DNA from: Cyanobacterium sp. uoEpiScrs1
GTDB taxonomy: Bacteria > Cyanobacteriota > Cyanobacteriia > Cyanobacteriales > Microcystaceae
Length of the DNA stretch: 64,000 nucleotides
NCBI RefSeq assembly: GCF_947331815.1
Contig: NZ_OX373462.1
Location: 545,376 to 609,375, forward strand
Reading direction: 5' to 3'
Part shown: positions 1-9,289 of the stretch, one piece after another
Position numbering within the stretch: the stretch's first letter is position 1
How the letters are laid out: every line of letters begins with the position of its first letter
The notes under the pieces: model-generated
Seen by the model: only the letters and a program-made list of their open reading frames with translations
Databases searched by the model: none
What the model was told of the DNA's origin: nothing
Position numbers and translations under genes: made by a program

Positions 1-72
1 ATTCAGACAAAACTATTAAGGGGAGATTTACGAAAAGTTATGGCTGAGTTTTTAAGCAATCTGAATGATTAG
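1..72 (+). CDS. C-terminal end of an unidentified protein (partial)
   Basis: Frame 1 is open from the window edge to a TAG at 70-72 and gives 23 residues ending GDLRKVMAEFLSNLND. The composition (charged, leucine-rich, amphipathic) looks like a real C-terminal helix. A 28-bp perfect inverted repeat begins 36 bases after the stop, which supports a gene end here. The remainder lies outside the window, and I cannot name the family from this tail. Confidence 0.5.
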   Translation: MQTKLLRGDLRKVMAEFLSNLND

Positions 73-107
73 GGCATGGTGGGCTAAAAATTAAACTATC
101 TCCATTA

Positions 108-168
108 AATTAACAATTATTTTAGATACTTATTATTTATTAATAAGTATCTAAAATAATTGTTAATT
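108..168. repeat. 28-bp perfect inverted repeat with 5-nt loop
   Basis: Arms 108-135 and 141-168 are exact reverse complements around the loop 136-140. The arms are almost entirely A/T and there is no separate U-run after the stem. The hairpin lies just beyond the stop of the partial gene at 1-72, so it may end that transcript or protect its 3' end. It is the longest perfect hairpin I found in the window. Confidence 0.85.
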
Positions 169-603
169 ACAAATGTTTCGCGATAGACTCCTTAATCTCA
201 GGCTAAATACTTTACAATATTAGAATTAGTTTTACTGACACCATAATAAAATTATTGAGTACCAGTTAAATGATATAGTTTTGTAACTATTGATTAACTC
301 AAAGTTGAAACTGAAAGCAATCCGTGGTGAGAAACTTTACTTCATCGTCTAAGATTTCTAGATTATAGAGAAATTATAAAAGTGGTTAAGTGTACCTAAC
401 TCCTCATGTTTATCCCAAAAGTAGAGTTAATTACCTAAGGTTGTAGGATTGTCTTAATTGCAAATTGTAAATTATGCACCACTGCCATCAGATGATAAGA
501 CATAATTTATGTTGTTTGCCAGTTAACCTCATGAATTGATTTGATCTAAAACTAATCCAGATTATAATTTGGGAATATTTTCGAGGATATCTACTTCTAG
601 AAT

Positions 604-645
604 AAAAAATTCCTGATCGAAAATAATAGAGATCAGGAATTTTTT
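604..645 (-). terminator. Probable intrinsic terminator of fusA
   Basis: The 15-bp perfect stem is formed by 604-618 and 631-645. On the minus strand it ends in a run of six T that is part of the stem. It starts 25 bases past the fusA stop, the expected place for a Rho-independent terminator. Confidence 0.75.
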
Positions 646-670
646 AATAAATAAAAACCTTGTTGGAAAT

Positions 671-2758
671 TTAAGAAGTGGCCTGACGTTCTTTGACTTC
701 GGCAATCACGTCTTCAGCTACATTGTTAGGGCAAGGTGAATAGTGAGAAAACTCCATAGAGAATTGACCCCGGCCTGAAGTCATTGTACGTAAGTCTCCA
801 ATATAACCAAACATCTCACTTAATGGGACATCAGCCTTGATTCTAGCTCCCATAGGAGTCGAATTTTGAGATTTAATCATTCCTCGACGACGGTTAATAT
901 CACCGATTACATCTCCCATATAATCTTCAGGAGTGAATACATCCACATTCATAATAGGTTCGAGGAGTTGGGGTCCTGCTTTTGGAATGGACTGACGATA
1001 ACCAGCTCGTGCAGCAATTTCAAAAGCAATTGCAGAGGAGTCAACAGGATGAAATCCGCCGTCTGTTAATGTTACCTTAAGATCTACACAGGGGAACCCA
1101 GCTAGAATTCCTTTCTTAATACTGTTTTCAAAGCCTTTCTGAACTGCCGGCCAAAATTCTCTGGGAACGTTACCTCCAGTCACCTTGGACTCGAAGGAGA
1201 AACCACTACCAGGTTCTCCGGGTTCGATAACATAGTCAATTTTCCCGAATTGACCTGACCCCCCAGATTGTTTTTTGTGGATATAGGTATCATTGACGAT
1301 TTTTGTAATAGACTCACGGTAAGCGACTTGGGGTTTACCAACTGAGACCTCAACCCCATGAGTTCGTTTGAGGATATCTACCTTAATATCAAGGTGAAGT
1401 TCTCCCATCCCCTTCATAATAACTTCACCACTTTCTTTATCGGTTTCTACATAAAATGAGGGATCCTCTTGAACCATCTTACTGAGTGCTATTCCCATTT
1501 TTTCATTGTCTCCTTTCTTTTTCGGAGAGACAGAAACGGAAATTACAGGATCAGGGAAGATCATAGGTTCTAAAGTGGCTGGAAACTGGGGATCACAAAG
1601 AGTATGGCCTGTTTGGACATTTTTCATTCCTACAATTGCAACAATATCTCCGGCCTGTGCAGTTTCAATTTCTTCACGAGAATTAGCGTGCATTTCCACC
1701 AAACGGCTAACCCTTTCGCTTTTTCCTGTAGCGGTGTTGAGCACGGTATCTCCCTTGGAAAGGGTTCCAGAATATATACGGGTGAAGGTGAGTGCGCCGA
1801 AACGATCATCCATGATCTTAAAGGCTAAGGCCCGTAGTGGTTTATCGGGGTCGACAATAGCAAATGCTCCTGTTTCGTTACCTTCAAGATCAACCTCCGG
1901 TTGAGGTTTGAGTTCGGTAGGATTGGGTAGATAGTCGATTACAGCATCAAGAACTAGCTGTACTCCTTTGTTTTTAAAGGAGGAACCGCAGTAGCTGGGA
2001 AAAAAGGCAAGTTCACGGGTTCCCTTACGAATACAGGACTTAATTTCATCGATGGTCAGTTCTTCCCCTTCAAGATATTTTTCCATAATCTCGTCATCCT
2101 GTTCAACTGCCATTTCGATCAACTGTTCACGGTAAAAGGTGACTTGATCAGCCATATCGGCAGGAACTTCTTTAATTTCATAATTCATGGGATCTCCAGA
2201 ATCATCCCAAATCCAAGCCTTTTCAGTTAATAGATCGATAACTCCACGGAATTCGCTTTCTATTCCAATGGGAAGTACCATAACTAGGGGTTTAGCGACA
2301 AGGATATCTTCTACTTGTTTGATAACTGAAAAGAAATCGGCTCCTGTGCGATCAAGTTTATTGATGTAAATAATTCGAGCGACTTTGGAATCGTTAGCAT
2401 AACGCCAATTGGTTTCTGACTGTGGTTCTACTCCACCTGAACCACAAAATACTCCAATTCCTCCATCAAGTACTTTGAGAGAGCGGTAGACTTCAATGGT
2501 GAAGTCAACGTGACCTGGAGTATCAATAATATTGAGTTGGTGATCTTTCCAAAAACAACTGGTAGCGGCAGATTGAATGGTAATCCCACGCTCCTGCTCC
2601 TGTTCCATGAAGTCTGTGGTAGCCGCGCCTTCATGAACCTCACCTATTTTGTGAATTTTTCCAGTTAGTTTGAGAATTCTTTCAGTGGTGGTAGTTTTTC
2701 CCGCATCGACGTGAGCGAAGATGCCAATGTTACGGTAACGAGTTAGGTCTTTGTTCAT
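671..2758 (-). CDS. fusA: Translation elongation factor G, redox-sensitive Slr1463 type
   Basis: EF-G is the GTPase that drives ribosome translocation and, with RRF, ribosome recycling in the cytoplasm. The 695-aa length is full size. G1 (AHVDAGKTT, residues 15-23), G3 (DTPGH, 79-83) and G4 (NKLD, 133-136) are present, followed by domains II-V to the usual end. The opening [20 protein letters not shown] and the insert [17 protein letters not shown] match the cyanobacterial paralogue Slr1463 rather than the str-operon EF-G. Cys105 and Cys242, the pair reported to form the regulatory disulfide in Slr1463, are both present. The gene stands alone, with a terminator-like hairpin 25 bases downstream. 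No strong Shine-Dalgarno sequence precedes the ATG. Confidence 0.97.
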   Translation of the reverse strand: MNKDLTRYRNIGIFAHVDAGKTTTTERILKLTGKIHKIGEVHEGAATTDFMEQEQERGITIQSAATSCFWKDHQLNIIDTPGHVDFTIEVYRSLKVLDGGIGVFCGSGGVEPQSETNWRYANDSKVARIIYINKLDRTGADFFSVIKQVEDILVAKPLVMVLPIGIESEFRGVIDLLTEKAWIWDDSGDPMNYEIKEVPADMADQVTFYREQLIEMAVEQDDEIMEKYLEGEELTIDEIKSCIRKGTRELAFFPSYCGSSFKNKGVQLVLDAVIDYLPNPTELKPQPEVDLEGNETGAFAIVDPDKPLRALAFKIMDDRFGALTFTRIYSGTLSKGDTVLNTATGKSERVSRLVEMHANSREEIETAQAGDIVAIVGMKNVQTGHTLCDPQFPATLEPMIFPDPVISVSVSPKKKGDNEKMGIALSKMVQEDPSFYVETDKESGEVIMKGMGELHLDIKVDILKRTHGVEVSVGKPQVAYRESITKIVNDTYIHKKQSGGSGQFGKIDYVIEPGEPGSGFSFESKVTGGNVPREFWPAVQKGFENSIKKGILAGFPCVDLKVTLTDGGFHPVDSSAIAFEIAARAGYRQSIPKAGPQLLEPIMNVDVFTPEDYMGDVIGDINRRRGMIKSQNSTPMGARIKADVPLSEMFGYIGDLRTMTSGRGQFSMEFSHYSPCPNNVAEDVIAEVKERQATS

Positions 2759-3397
2759 ACTAGGTCTACAGGGTTTAGGTCTTACAAATGGTATTTAGGG
2801 GAAAATAGGCGTTTTACTCATAGCCAGCGCAGGAGGCTGGAACTAAACCACTCGGAGCGTTACACATTCGAGTTATGTCTATGACGACACCAAGAATTGT
2901 TAAGCAATTTTACACTTAAATTACAGTGAAAGTTTGTTTCCTCCTCTAGTTGTTCTGACTATGTTTAAGTTCATAGACATAAAAAAGTAGATTCAGCTTT
3001 TTGAATAGATAGTTTACAATCATTAAGATAACTATTCCAGTAATCGCAACCTTAAAAGTTTAAGGGAAGTCATTCTGAACACAGAAAAGTAGGTTTAATA
3101 GCTTGTTTAGGAAGCTCTATGGCGGCTTTATGGAAGTAAAGAGAGATTACAATGAGTAAACCTAATCTCTGTACTGAACATAAGTAGCAAGGGATATGCA
3201 ATTAATATTTTTTAGCTAATTATAGATGTTATAGTCCTAGGCATCGAAAGAGCTTTGTTTTACCTTGATAAGGGATACTTTCAATTAGCCCTTATCAAGG
3301 TAAAAGTATGAGATTTTGTAATAACCCCTAAACTAATACACATACTTTTTGCTACCAGGATTAATTCAGAATAGGTTTGGTACTGCCAACCCAACTA
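2759..3397. other. Spacer between fusA and leuC
   Basis: About 640 bases without a supported gene. It contains a 17-bp perfect hairpin near the leuC end (3258-3305). A short plus-strand stretch near 3100 reads VGLIACLGSSMAALWK and then stops. It has no start codon and is only 27 codons between stops, so I do not call it a gene. Confidence 0.6.
3258..3305. repeat. 17-bp perfect inverted repeat downstream of leuC
   Basis: Arms 3258-3274 and 3289-3305 are exact reverse complements, with a 14-nt loop. It lies about 90 bases past the leuC stop and is the likely 3' end structure of leuC. No U-run follows on the minus strand, so a classic Rho-independent terminator is not assured. Confidence 0.8.
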
Positions 3398-4804
3398 TTA
3401 GGATAATAATTCCCGGACATCAGCTACTTTGCCGCTAATAGCTGCAGCTACTACCATTGCTGGACTCATTAACAGTGTTCGCCCGGTGGATGAGCCCTGA
3501 CGGCCCTTAAAATTACGATTAGAGGAGGAGGCACTGATTTGATCTCCTTGTAACTTATCAGGGTTCATAGCCAAACACATTGAACATCCAGCCTCACGCC
3601 ATTCAAATCCAGCTTCAACAAAAATTTTATCAAGACCTTCTGCTTCTGCCTGGAGTTTCACCCTTTCTGAGCCTGGAACGACAAAAGCTTTGACTCCTGG
3701 AGAAACCCGATATCCTTGAGCGAATTTAGCTGCTTCTCTTAAGTCGCTAATACGACCATTAGTGCAACTTCCTATAAAGCAAACATCCACCTTAGTGCCT
3801 TTGATGGGAGTTCCTGGAGAAAGTTGCATATATTCACATGCTTCTTGAGCGATCGCGCGATCGCCATCGGATAGACTCTCAGGGATAGGAATTTTTTCTT
3901 TCACACCAATTCCTTGACCTGGAGTAATTCCCCAAGTTATTGTGGGCTCAATCTCCATTGCATCAAATACTACAATATCATCATAGATTGCATCTTCATC
4001 AGAACGGATATTTTTCCACCATTGTACTGCCTTATCCCAATTGTTTCCTGTGGGGGCAAAATCCCGGCCATGAAGATAGTCAAAGGTAACTTTATCAGGA
4101 TTTACATAGCCGCATCTAGCTCCCCCTTCGATAGACATATTACAAACTGTCATTCTTTCTTCCATGGACATAACCTCAAAAGTAGTCCCGGCGTATTCAT
4201 AAGCGTAACCCACTCCTCCTTTAACTCCTAATTTACGGATGATATGGAGTATCACATCTTTAGCGTATACTCCAGCTCCTAAGGTTCCGTTAACTTCAAT
4301 TTTACGGACTTTTAGTTTAGACAAAGCTAGAGTTTGGGAAGCTAAGATATCCCTAACCTGAGAGGTTCCTACTCCAAAGGCAATTGCCCCAAAAGCCCCG
4401 TGAGTCGAGGTATGAGAGTCTCCACAGGCAATGGTCATGCCTGGTTGGGTCAACCCTTGTTCTGGTGCAATAACATGAACAATTCCTTGATTTCCCGAGC
4501 CAATACTATATAAGGGGATACCGTTCTCTTTAGTGTTGGTTTCCAAGGCTTGGATCATTTCTTCAGCCAAATAGTCAGCGAAGGGGCGAGACTGATTTTC
4601 TGTTGGGACAATATGATCGATAGTAGCGACAGTGCGATCACGGTACAATACTTCTAGTCCTCTTTCTCGTAACATAGCGAATGCCTGGGGACTAGTGACT
4701 TCATGAATTAGATGAAGTCCAATAAAAAGTTGAGTTTGTCCTGAAGGTAAAACTTTGACGGTATGGGCATCCCAAACCTTGTCGAATAGGGTTCCTTGAC
4801 TCAT
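3398..4804 (-). CDS. leuC: 3-isopropylmalate dehydratase large subunit
   Basis: LeuC with LeuD isomerises 2-isopropylmalate to 3-isopropylmalate in leucine synthesis, using a [4Fe-4S] cluster. The 468-aa length is normal. Visible family marks are [21 protein letters not shown] and [10 protein letters not shown]; the cysteines of the last two ligate the cluster. No leuD is adjacent, which is common in cyanobacteria, so its presence elsewhere must be assumed for function. The gene carries two abutting HIP1 octamers (3849-3864) that code for part of DRAIAQ. A 17-bp hairpin lies downstream. The ATG start gives the usual [14 protein letters not shown] opening. Confidence 0.97.
   Translation of the reverse strand: MSQGTLFDKVWDAHTVKVLPSGQTQLFIGLHLIHEVTSPQAFAMLRERGLEVLYRDRTVATIDHIVPTENQSRPFADYLAEEMIQALETNTKENGIPLYSIGSGNQGIVHVIAPEQGLTQPGMTIACGDSHTSTHGAFGAIAFGVGTSQVRDILASQTLALSKLKVRKIEVNGTLGAGVYAKDVILHIIRKLGVKGGVGYAYEYAGTTFEVMSMEERMTVCNMSIEGGARCGYVNPDKVTFDYLHGRDFAPTGNNWDKAVQWWKNIRSDEDAIYDDIVVFDAMEIEPTITWGITPGQGIGVKEKIPIPESLSDGDRAIAQEACEYMQLSPGTPIKGTKVDVCFIGSCTNGRISDLREAAKFAQGYRVSPGVKAFVVPGSERVKLQAEAEGLDKIFVEAGFEWREAGCSMCLAMNPDKLQGDQISASSSNRNFKGRQGSSTGRTLLMSPAMVVAAAISGKVADVRELLS
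3849..3864. repeat. Two abutting HIP1 octamers
   Basis: GCGATCGC occurs at 3849-3856 and again, without a gap, at 3857-3864 inside leuC. HIP1 is the highly iterated palindrome of many cyanobacterial genomes. Single copies also occur at 20087-20094 (GTPase gene) and 47617-47624 (aroH). Confidence 0.9.
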
Positions 4805-5178
4805 GTAGGTAGCCTAAATACTTAGAAGATACATCGTTTACATGTTATCCATGTATGATAACGTTTCTTTGCTTCTGAAGCTGATCTTTGTTCCTAACCA
4901 AATATTGAGTGTAACCTTTTTTATAGTAAAAATATAATGAGAGTTCGTCTTTTTTTAAAAAACTTTATTTAGAGTTTTTTTCGTAGCTGCTAATATAGTG
5001 CCGTTTATAAAACAACCTGAACACAATGGACCCGTCAGTATATCCATAACTGTCAATAAAGATACTTACAACTAACCCATGATTGCATTTTATTCTAAAA
5101 TTATTGAGGGTTAAGTAGAGATGGTATACATCTTCTATGTTCTTCTGCCGTCTCAGAGTAGTATAGGGAATATCAATA
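4805..5178. other. Spacer upstream of leuC
   Basis: About 370 bases that should hold the leuC promoter on the minus strand. A small imperfect palindrome (gttatc...gataac, 4844-4862) is the only structure I see. There are no coding remnants. Confidence 0.5.
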
Positions 5179-6756
5179 TTATTTAATTAATCTTAGTAAC
5201 AATTTCCACAATCTACTTCCTAATTTTTCTAGCCAGGACATAGTCATATCAAGCCATTCTAGAATATTTTCTAACGGATGTTCAACATATCCCGTAGATT
5301 CAGCTTCAGTTTCAATCCAATTTGATGTTTTTTTCTTAAAATTATCTTGAATATCTACTTGTTGTAAAGCTGAATAAGTATTAGAAATAATTGTAGCAGT
5401 TGAGTTAAGCTCTTTATTTTTCTTTTGCTTATTCTTGTGTTTTTTAATAAAAGGTATTCTTAAGTCTTTTTTCAAAAATTTGGCTGAGTAAACTTCTTCT
5501 TTGGAAGATTGAGGTAAAGCAATGAACTGTTTGGATAAATTAGAAGTTGTTTCTTCTAAGTAAAGATCATTCCAAGATAAGCAAGGATCATCGCTTTCTT
5601 CAGTTAAGTTAGCGTGATGCAAACTAACACTTGGAGATAAAAACTGGGACTTGATAGTTTTAAAAGATTGTTTGGATTTGAATTGAAAACCAGAAGTTTT
5701 TTGTCCAAAAAAGTAATCAATAGCCGCAAAAATCAACATTCTTAGCTGAAAAGGATTATCTTTTTCTGCCATTAAAGATCGGCTTGTCCATTTTTGAAGT
5801 TTTTGTTCTAATTCTTGAATTGGTTTAATATTAGATTTGATAATATATTTTTTAAAAAATTTAGGTTTGTCTTGTGAGGAAGATAATTCTTTTGACCTAT
5901 TTATCGAATAACTATTAATTGATTGATTAACTTTATAGGATAATTTTTTAAAATGTTTGTAAAAATAGTTTTTTGACTTTTGAATAACCTCTTTAAAGTA
6001 TTTAATGTTCACCTTGAATGATTGTTTTACTTCACTGCTGACTGGCTGATGTTCAATTCTAATGTTTAAAAAAGATTCTCCAAATAGATTAAGTTTTATT
6101 GCCATCGGACTTGTTTGCATCCATCTCATTCCTTGCCAAAACCAGCGTACTGGAGGTAAAACATTTTGGGGATTAGTGGAAAAGCTAGAGATTAGACTAG
6201 GAGTTTTGCGAGACTGAGTTAGTTTGAAGCGACGACTATACAAATAGTTCGCAGTTTCTACCTGAATGAGCTTTTGAAGAATTTTTTGTTGACTAGGGGA
6301 AAGAACATCAACAGTCTGATTGTTTGATTTGACTAACACTAGATAGCAGCTATCTAAAATACTAGCAACTCCTTGAATTGTGAATTTATGACTCAAATTA
6401 CTATCATCAGTTTCTGTTTGTGTAACTTTTCCTATCGATAAGAATTCCGAAGAGGCTAACCAAGGTTTAATTGTTTGTAAAACTTTATTAAGGGGACGAT
6501 CACTATCCAAGGGAAGATAAGAAATTTCCTCGGAGGATAAGGAAATTCTTTCAACAGTTTGTCCCAATTGTCGTCGAACCGTTCTACCTGCTTGTACAAG
6601 TAAGTACAATGGGAACACAAGAATTTGTGTTCCCCATTTAGCGGTAACTCTCAAATGTCGAACAACACGGCCAAAATTGTCTCGTAGTTCTAAAGAGTGA
6701 CGATTTACGAAATTAAAAAGTTTACTTTTATAGGGACTACCGGAGGAAGAAGGCAT
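5179..6756 (-). CDS. Hypothetical protein, 525 aa, basic
   Basis: I do not recognise this protein. It is 525 aa, with a basic N-terminus containing a hydrophobic stretch (QILVFPLYLLVQAG, about residues 45-58), a middle very rich in Lys and Ser, and an amphipathic C-terminus ending EWLDMTMSWLEKLGSRLWKLLLRLIK-like. The central part (about 230-460) is of low complexity and A-rich at the DNA level, as in a gene under weak selection, while the two ends look more conserved. The ATG overlaps the preceding small ORF by 20 bases, which suggests translational coupling or a former single reading frame. The C-terminal helix could attach it to a membrane; that is inference. Confidence 0.7.
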   Translation of the reverse strand: MPSSSGSPYKSKLFNFVNRHSLELRDNFGRVVRHLRVTAKWGTQILVFPLYLLVQAGRTVRRQLGQTVERISLSSEEISYLPLDSDRPLNKVLQTIKPWLASSEFLSIGKVTQTETDDSNLSHKFTIQGVASILDSCYLVLVKSNNQTVDVLSPSQQKILQKLIQVETANYLYSRRFKLTQSRKTPSLISSFSTNPQNVLPPVRWFWQGMRWMQTSPMAIKLNLFGESFLNIRIEHQPVSSEVKQSFKVNIKYFKEVIQKSKNYFYKHFKKLSYKVNQSINSYSINRSKELSSSQDKPKFFKKYIIKSNIKPIQELEQKLQKWTSRSLMAEKDNPFQLRMLIFAAIDYFFGQKTSGFQFKSKQSFKTIKSQFLSPSVSLHHANLTEESDDPCLSWNDLYLEETTSNLSKQFIALPQSSKEEVYSAKFLKKDLRIPFIKKHKNKQKKNKELNSTATIISNTYSALQQVDIQDNFKKKTSNWIETEAESTGYVEHPLENILEWLDMTMSWLEKLGSRLWKLLLRLIK

Positions 6757-6928
6757 AGGCGTTTTGAGTCGTTAACCTCAGCTGCCTTTTTATTATGCCT
6801 GAAAGTTGAGATAAAGGAACCCCATTCAACCATAACTTTGATTGGTATTTAGAAATACCAGAGAAAATCTGAAGACAATTGTCAATTAATTGGATACTAG
6901 TGTTAGGAACTTGTATAGGTTCGGTCAA
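6737..6928 (-). CDS. Small hypothetical ORF coupled to the 525-aa gene
   Basis: A 63-codon frame begins at a TTG and ends inside the start of the next gene, overlapping it by 20 bases. The product (LTEPIQVPNTSIQLIDNCLQ at the start, SQLSGIIKRQLRLTTQNAYA near the end) has normal amino acid composition and reads like conserved protein. No Shine-Dalgarno sequence precedes the TTG. It may be a real small gene, or the N-terminal part of a larger protein now cut off by a frameshift. I cannot choose between these. Confidence 0.4.
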   Translation of the reverse strand: MTEPIQVPNTSIQLIDNCLQIFSGISKYQSKLWLNGVPLSQLSGIIKRQLRLTTQNAYAFFLR

Positions 6929-7137
6929 GGTTACTTTTTCGTTTCAACAAAAAAACATTCGCATAGCTATCCTGTCAATATTGCTCTCAAGTTTAGATAG
7001 AACAGGGCTAATATTGTATTGCGTCCCGTGTTAAATCAGGTATTTGTTTAAATAAATACATTAAAGTTACATCTAACTATTCAAGTTAGAAAAGCAAATT
7101 TAGTCAAAGCACAGTAGCCAATTAGACCTAGCATTAT

Positions 7138-7181
7138 GATAAGACATAATGATATTTACGTAAAAATAATTATGTCTTATC
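7138..7181. repeat. 13-bp inverted repeat
   Basis: Arms 7138-7150 and 7169-7181 are exact reverse complements around an 18-nt loop. No gene end is close by: the nearest minus-strand stop is hundreds of bases away. It may be a leader or processing structure upstream of the ORF starting at 6928. Confidence 0.7.
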
Positions 7182-7622
7182 TCTTATTTTAGTAATTTTT
7201 TTATATAAATAAAATTACTTATAATTCCGCTAAATAACAAAGTACACTAGCTATTTTTAACAGTTATTATCTATTTCACTATAGTCGAATCCATTCAATC
7301 CATTTCTTAGCGTAAAATTTATAAAAAATAAGTATTAAAATACAAGAAGATATTTTTATAGTCTAAACATATTAAAAAAATCAGATTAGTTATAAATAGT
7401 TAGTAGATTTGTTTTTCTAAATGTTCTTTTTCTAGCTAATAGCAATTTTAATTCTAATCAATTTATTTATCAAAGTCTTACCCAGTTTAAAAAGACTTTT
7501 GGTATTTGTCTAGATTAGAAGGGGTAAAATGCTATCCTATCATCATAAATTTAATACCTAAATATTCTAGTTTAGTCAAAAATTTACTTATTTATTTAAA
7601 CGTTTTTCCTAATGCTTCTACG

Positions 7623-7664
7623 TTAGTAATAAATGAGCAATCTTTAGTAATAAATGAGCAATCT
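7623..7664. repeat. Exact 21-bp tandem duplication
   Basis: Two abutting identical 21-base copies, 7623-7643 and 7644-7664, lie in spacer DNA. The exact identity points to a recent slippage or duplication event. Confidence 0.9.
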
Positions 7665-7758
7665 ATTGTCTTTGTAGTCTTTACTTAATTTCTGCGAATC
7701 TTACGATGAAGATATCCCAGTATTTATACAAATAAACTGTGAATCCATTGTGTTATCT

Positions 7759-8451
7759 TTATTTTCCAGAAGTTTGATTTCTGTTCGATAAAGAGCCTTT
7801 AGGTGAATAAGATGAGGAACGTATTGATGAACTTTCATGTAATTGTTGACGACCATTACGAATAACATTAAGCATGTTGTTAAGTTCTTGTTCCAGCTGT
7901 GTCAGTACCCCATCAGTATAACTATCAGCATCCTCCTGGAGTTTTTGAGATTCTGCAAGACTTTGTTGACGTAACTTCTGTATCTCCTCCATTGTCACTT
8001 GGTGTAACTGTTCCATTTCTGCTACACTCTGCTTCTGCATTGTCTCACAGTCTTGCTGAACCTGTTGCCGTAGTTGATTGGCTTCTTGTTGTGCTTGTTG
8101 GATGATTCGCGTCTCATCTAAAATCTGTGCTGCTTGTTGCTTAGCTGATTGAATAATTTGTTGTGCATAAGCTTCTGCTTCCGTTAAGAGTTGCTCTTCT
8201 TGCTCGAGAACCATTAAAGCTTGACGAATTGATTGAGGAAGCTTCTCTCCGATGAGATCGAGTTGATCAATTAATTTTGCTTCATCAATCATTGTCCATC
8301 GTGTTAAAGGGATATGAAAACTTTCGTAAATCATCTCCTGAAGATGAGCAAGTTCTTGCTGAATATCAAAATCAACTTCTCGGCGATTGGTCATAGCCTT
8401 ATTTTGATGGTTGACCGTTTCATTACGGGATGGGGGATTTCGGCGTAGCAT
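7759..8451 (-). CDS. DivIVA-like coiled-coil protein
   Basis: A 230-aa soluble protein. After about 35 variable residues, an N-terminal segment of about 55 residues (FDIQQELAHLQEMIYESFHI onward) leads into a long Gln/Glu-rich coiled coil (about 85-200), followed by a Ser-rich disordered tail. Cyanobacteria carry a DivIVA-like coiled-coil gene next to coaD, and this gene is immediately downstream of coaD on the same strand with a 35-base gap, so I infer that family. DivIVA-type proteins organise the cell pole or division site. No enzyme motif is present. The exact subfamily is not certain. Confidence 0.75.
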   Translation of the reverse strand: MLRRNPPSRNETVNHQNKAMTNRREVDFDIQQELAHLQEMIYESFHIPLTRWTMIDEAKLIDQLDLIGEKLPQSIRQALMVLEQEEQLLTEAEAYAQQIIQSAKQQAAQILDETRIIQQAQQEANQLRQQVQQDCETMQKQSVAEMEQLHQVTMEEIQKLRQQSLAESQKLQEDADSYTDGVLTQLEQELNNMLNVIRNGRQQLHESSSIRSSSYSPKGSLSNRNQTSGK

Positions 8452-8486
8452 AGAGATTAAGTTAATAGACTCTCAAAAAGTATAAA

Positions 8487-8972
8487 TTATGATTGACTTT
8501 CACGATAGTACCAATAAATATCTCTAGCTACATTGCCAGGGACTAAATGGGATATAGGTCCGCCAAATTGTGCAATTTCTTTAACAGTACTGCTGCTTAG
8601 GAAGCTATATTCAGTAGTTGTCGCTAAGAAGACAGTTTCTATTTCTTCGGAAAGTGTTTTGTTGGTATGGGCCATTTGAAGTTCTTTTTCAAAATCCGAT
8701 AAAACTCTCAACCCTCTTAATAAGACCCCAGCGCTATGTAATCTAGCATAGTCTACTGTAAGTCCAGTAAAACTATCGACTCTAACATTAGTTAAATGTT
8801 GGGTGCATTCACGGATTTGTTCAACACGCTTTTCTGTCGAAAATAATGGATGTTTATTAGGATTACATAACACAGCAACAATAATGTGTTCAAATAACTT
8901 CCCCCCCCGTTCAATAATATCAAGATGACCGAGGGTAATAGGATCAAAGCTGCCAGGATAAATTGCAATCAC
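8487..8972 (-). CDS. coaD: Phosphopantetheine adenylyltransferase
   Basis: CoaD transfers AMP from ATP to 4'-phosphopantetheine, the penultimate step of coenzyme A synthesis. At 161 aa it has the family length. The nucleotidyltransferase motif TLGH (residues 13-16) follows the typical opening [11 protein letters not shown], and the second motif (SSSTVKE) is present near residue 130. It is followed closely by the DivIVA-like gene and probably forms an operon with it. Confidence 0.97.
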   Translation of the reverse strand: MIAIYPGSFDPITLGHLDIIERGGKLFEHIIVAVLCNPNKHPLFSTEKRVEQIRECTQHLTNVRVDSFTGLTVDYARLHSAGVLLRGLRVLSDFEKELQMAHTNKTLSEEIETVFLATTTEYSFLSSSTVKEIAQFGGPISHLVPGNVARDIYWYYRESQS

Positions 8973-9289
8973 GAGATTTAGTTTATAAAAGAAATCAGGT
9001 TATCCTTCTACCTAAAACTTCCCCTGATAAAGAGACACAAGTCTAAGATACAATTAAAACATAATATTATCTATAAAGCTTTATAAGCTCAACTGTCTCA
9101 GCAGTAGAATTATACTCTACTTTCTTTAATTGAGATAGATAATGAGACACTTAAGATTCATTAAAATTATAATTTTTGTTCTAAATTTATTAAAAAAACT
9201 TCCTTTAACCCATGTGGTTAAAGGAAGTTTCCGATTTAATGAAATTCTCAATTGAGAAATATTATTACTGTGAGAAATAACCCAATTAA
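8973..9289. other. Spacer with terminator
   Basis: About 320 bases with no gene. They contain the terminator of the glycan operon (9196-9230) and presumably the coaD promoter on the minus strand. A short perfect palindrome (ttctcaattgagaa) lies near 9243. Confidence 0.6.
9192..9230 (-). terminator. Intrinsic terminator of the glycan transferase operon
   Basis: A 15-bp perfect stem (9196-9210 with 9216-9230) has a 5-nt loop. On the minus strand it is followed by a run of T (the plus-strand A-run at 9192-9198). It lies about 60 bases beyond the stop at 9290, a textbook Rho-independent layout. Confidence 0.85.

Larger units (their letters stand above)
73..670. other. Spacer with a long hairpin and the fusA terminator
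   Basis: There is no gene in this stretch of about 600 bases. It holds a 28-bp perfect hairpin at 108-168 and the terminator-like hairpin of fusA at 604-645. The rest is AT-rich with stops in all frames and no recognisable relic. Confidence 0.7.
6929..7758. other. Long AT-rich spacer
   Basis: About 830 bases without a supported gene. It contains a 13-bp hairpin (7138-7181), an exact 21-bp tandem repeat (7623-7664) and otherwise AT-rich sequence. The plus-strand frame at 7506-7688 needs a TTG start, has no ribosome binding site and is partly made of the tandem repeat, so I reject it. Confidence 0.6.

Noticed and set aside
1506-1904. 132-codon plus-strand frame inside fusA
   Set aside because: It is an antisense shadow of a fully conserved gene.
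3040-3125. Short plus-strand frame ending LIACLGSSMAALWK, resembling a small membrane protein
   Set aside because: It is only 27 codons between stops, with no start codon and no match to known small photosynthetic subunits.
7506-7688. 60-codon plus-strand frame
   Set aside because: It needs a TTG start, has no ribosome site, and part of it is the 21-bp tandem repeat.
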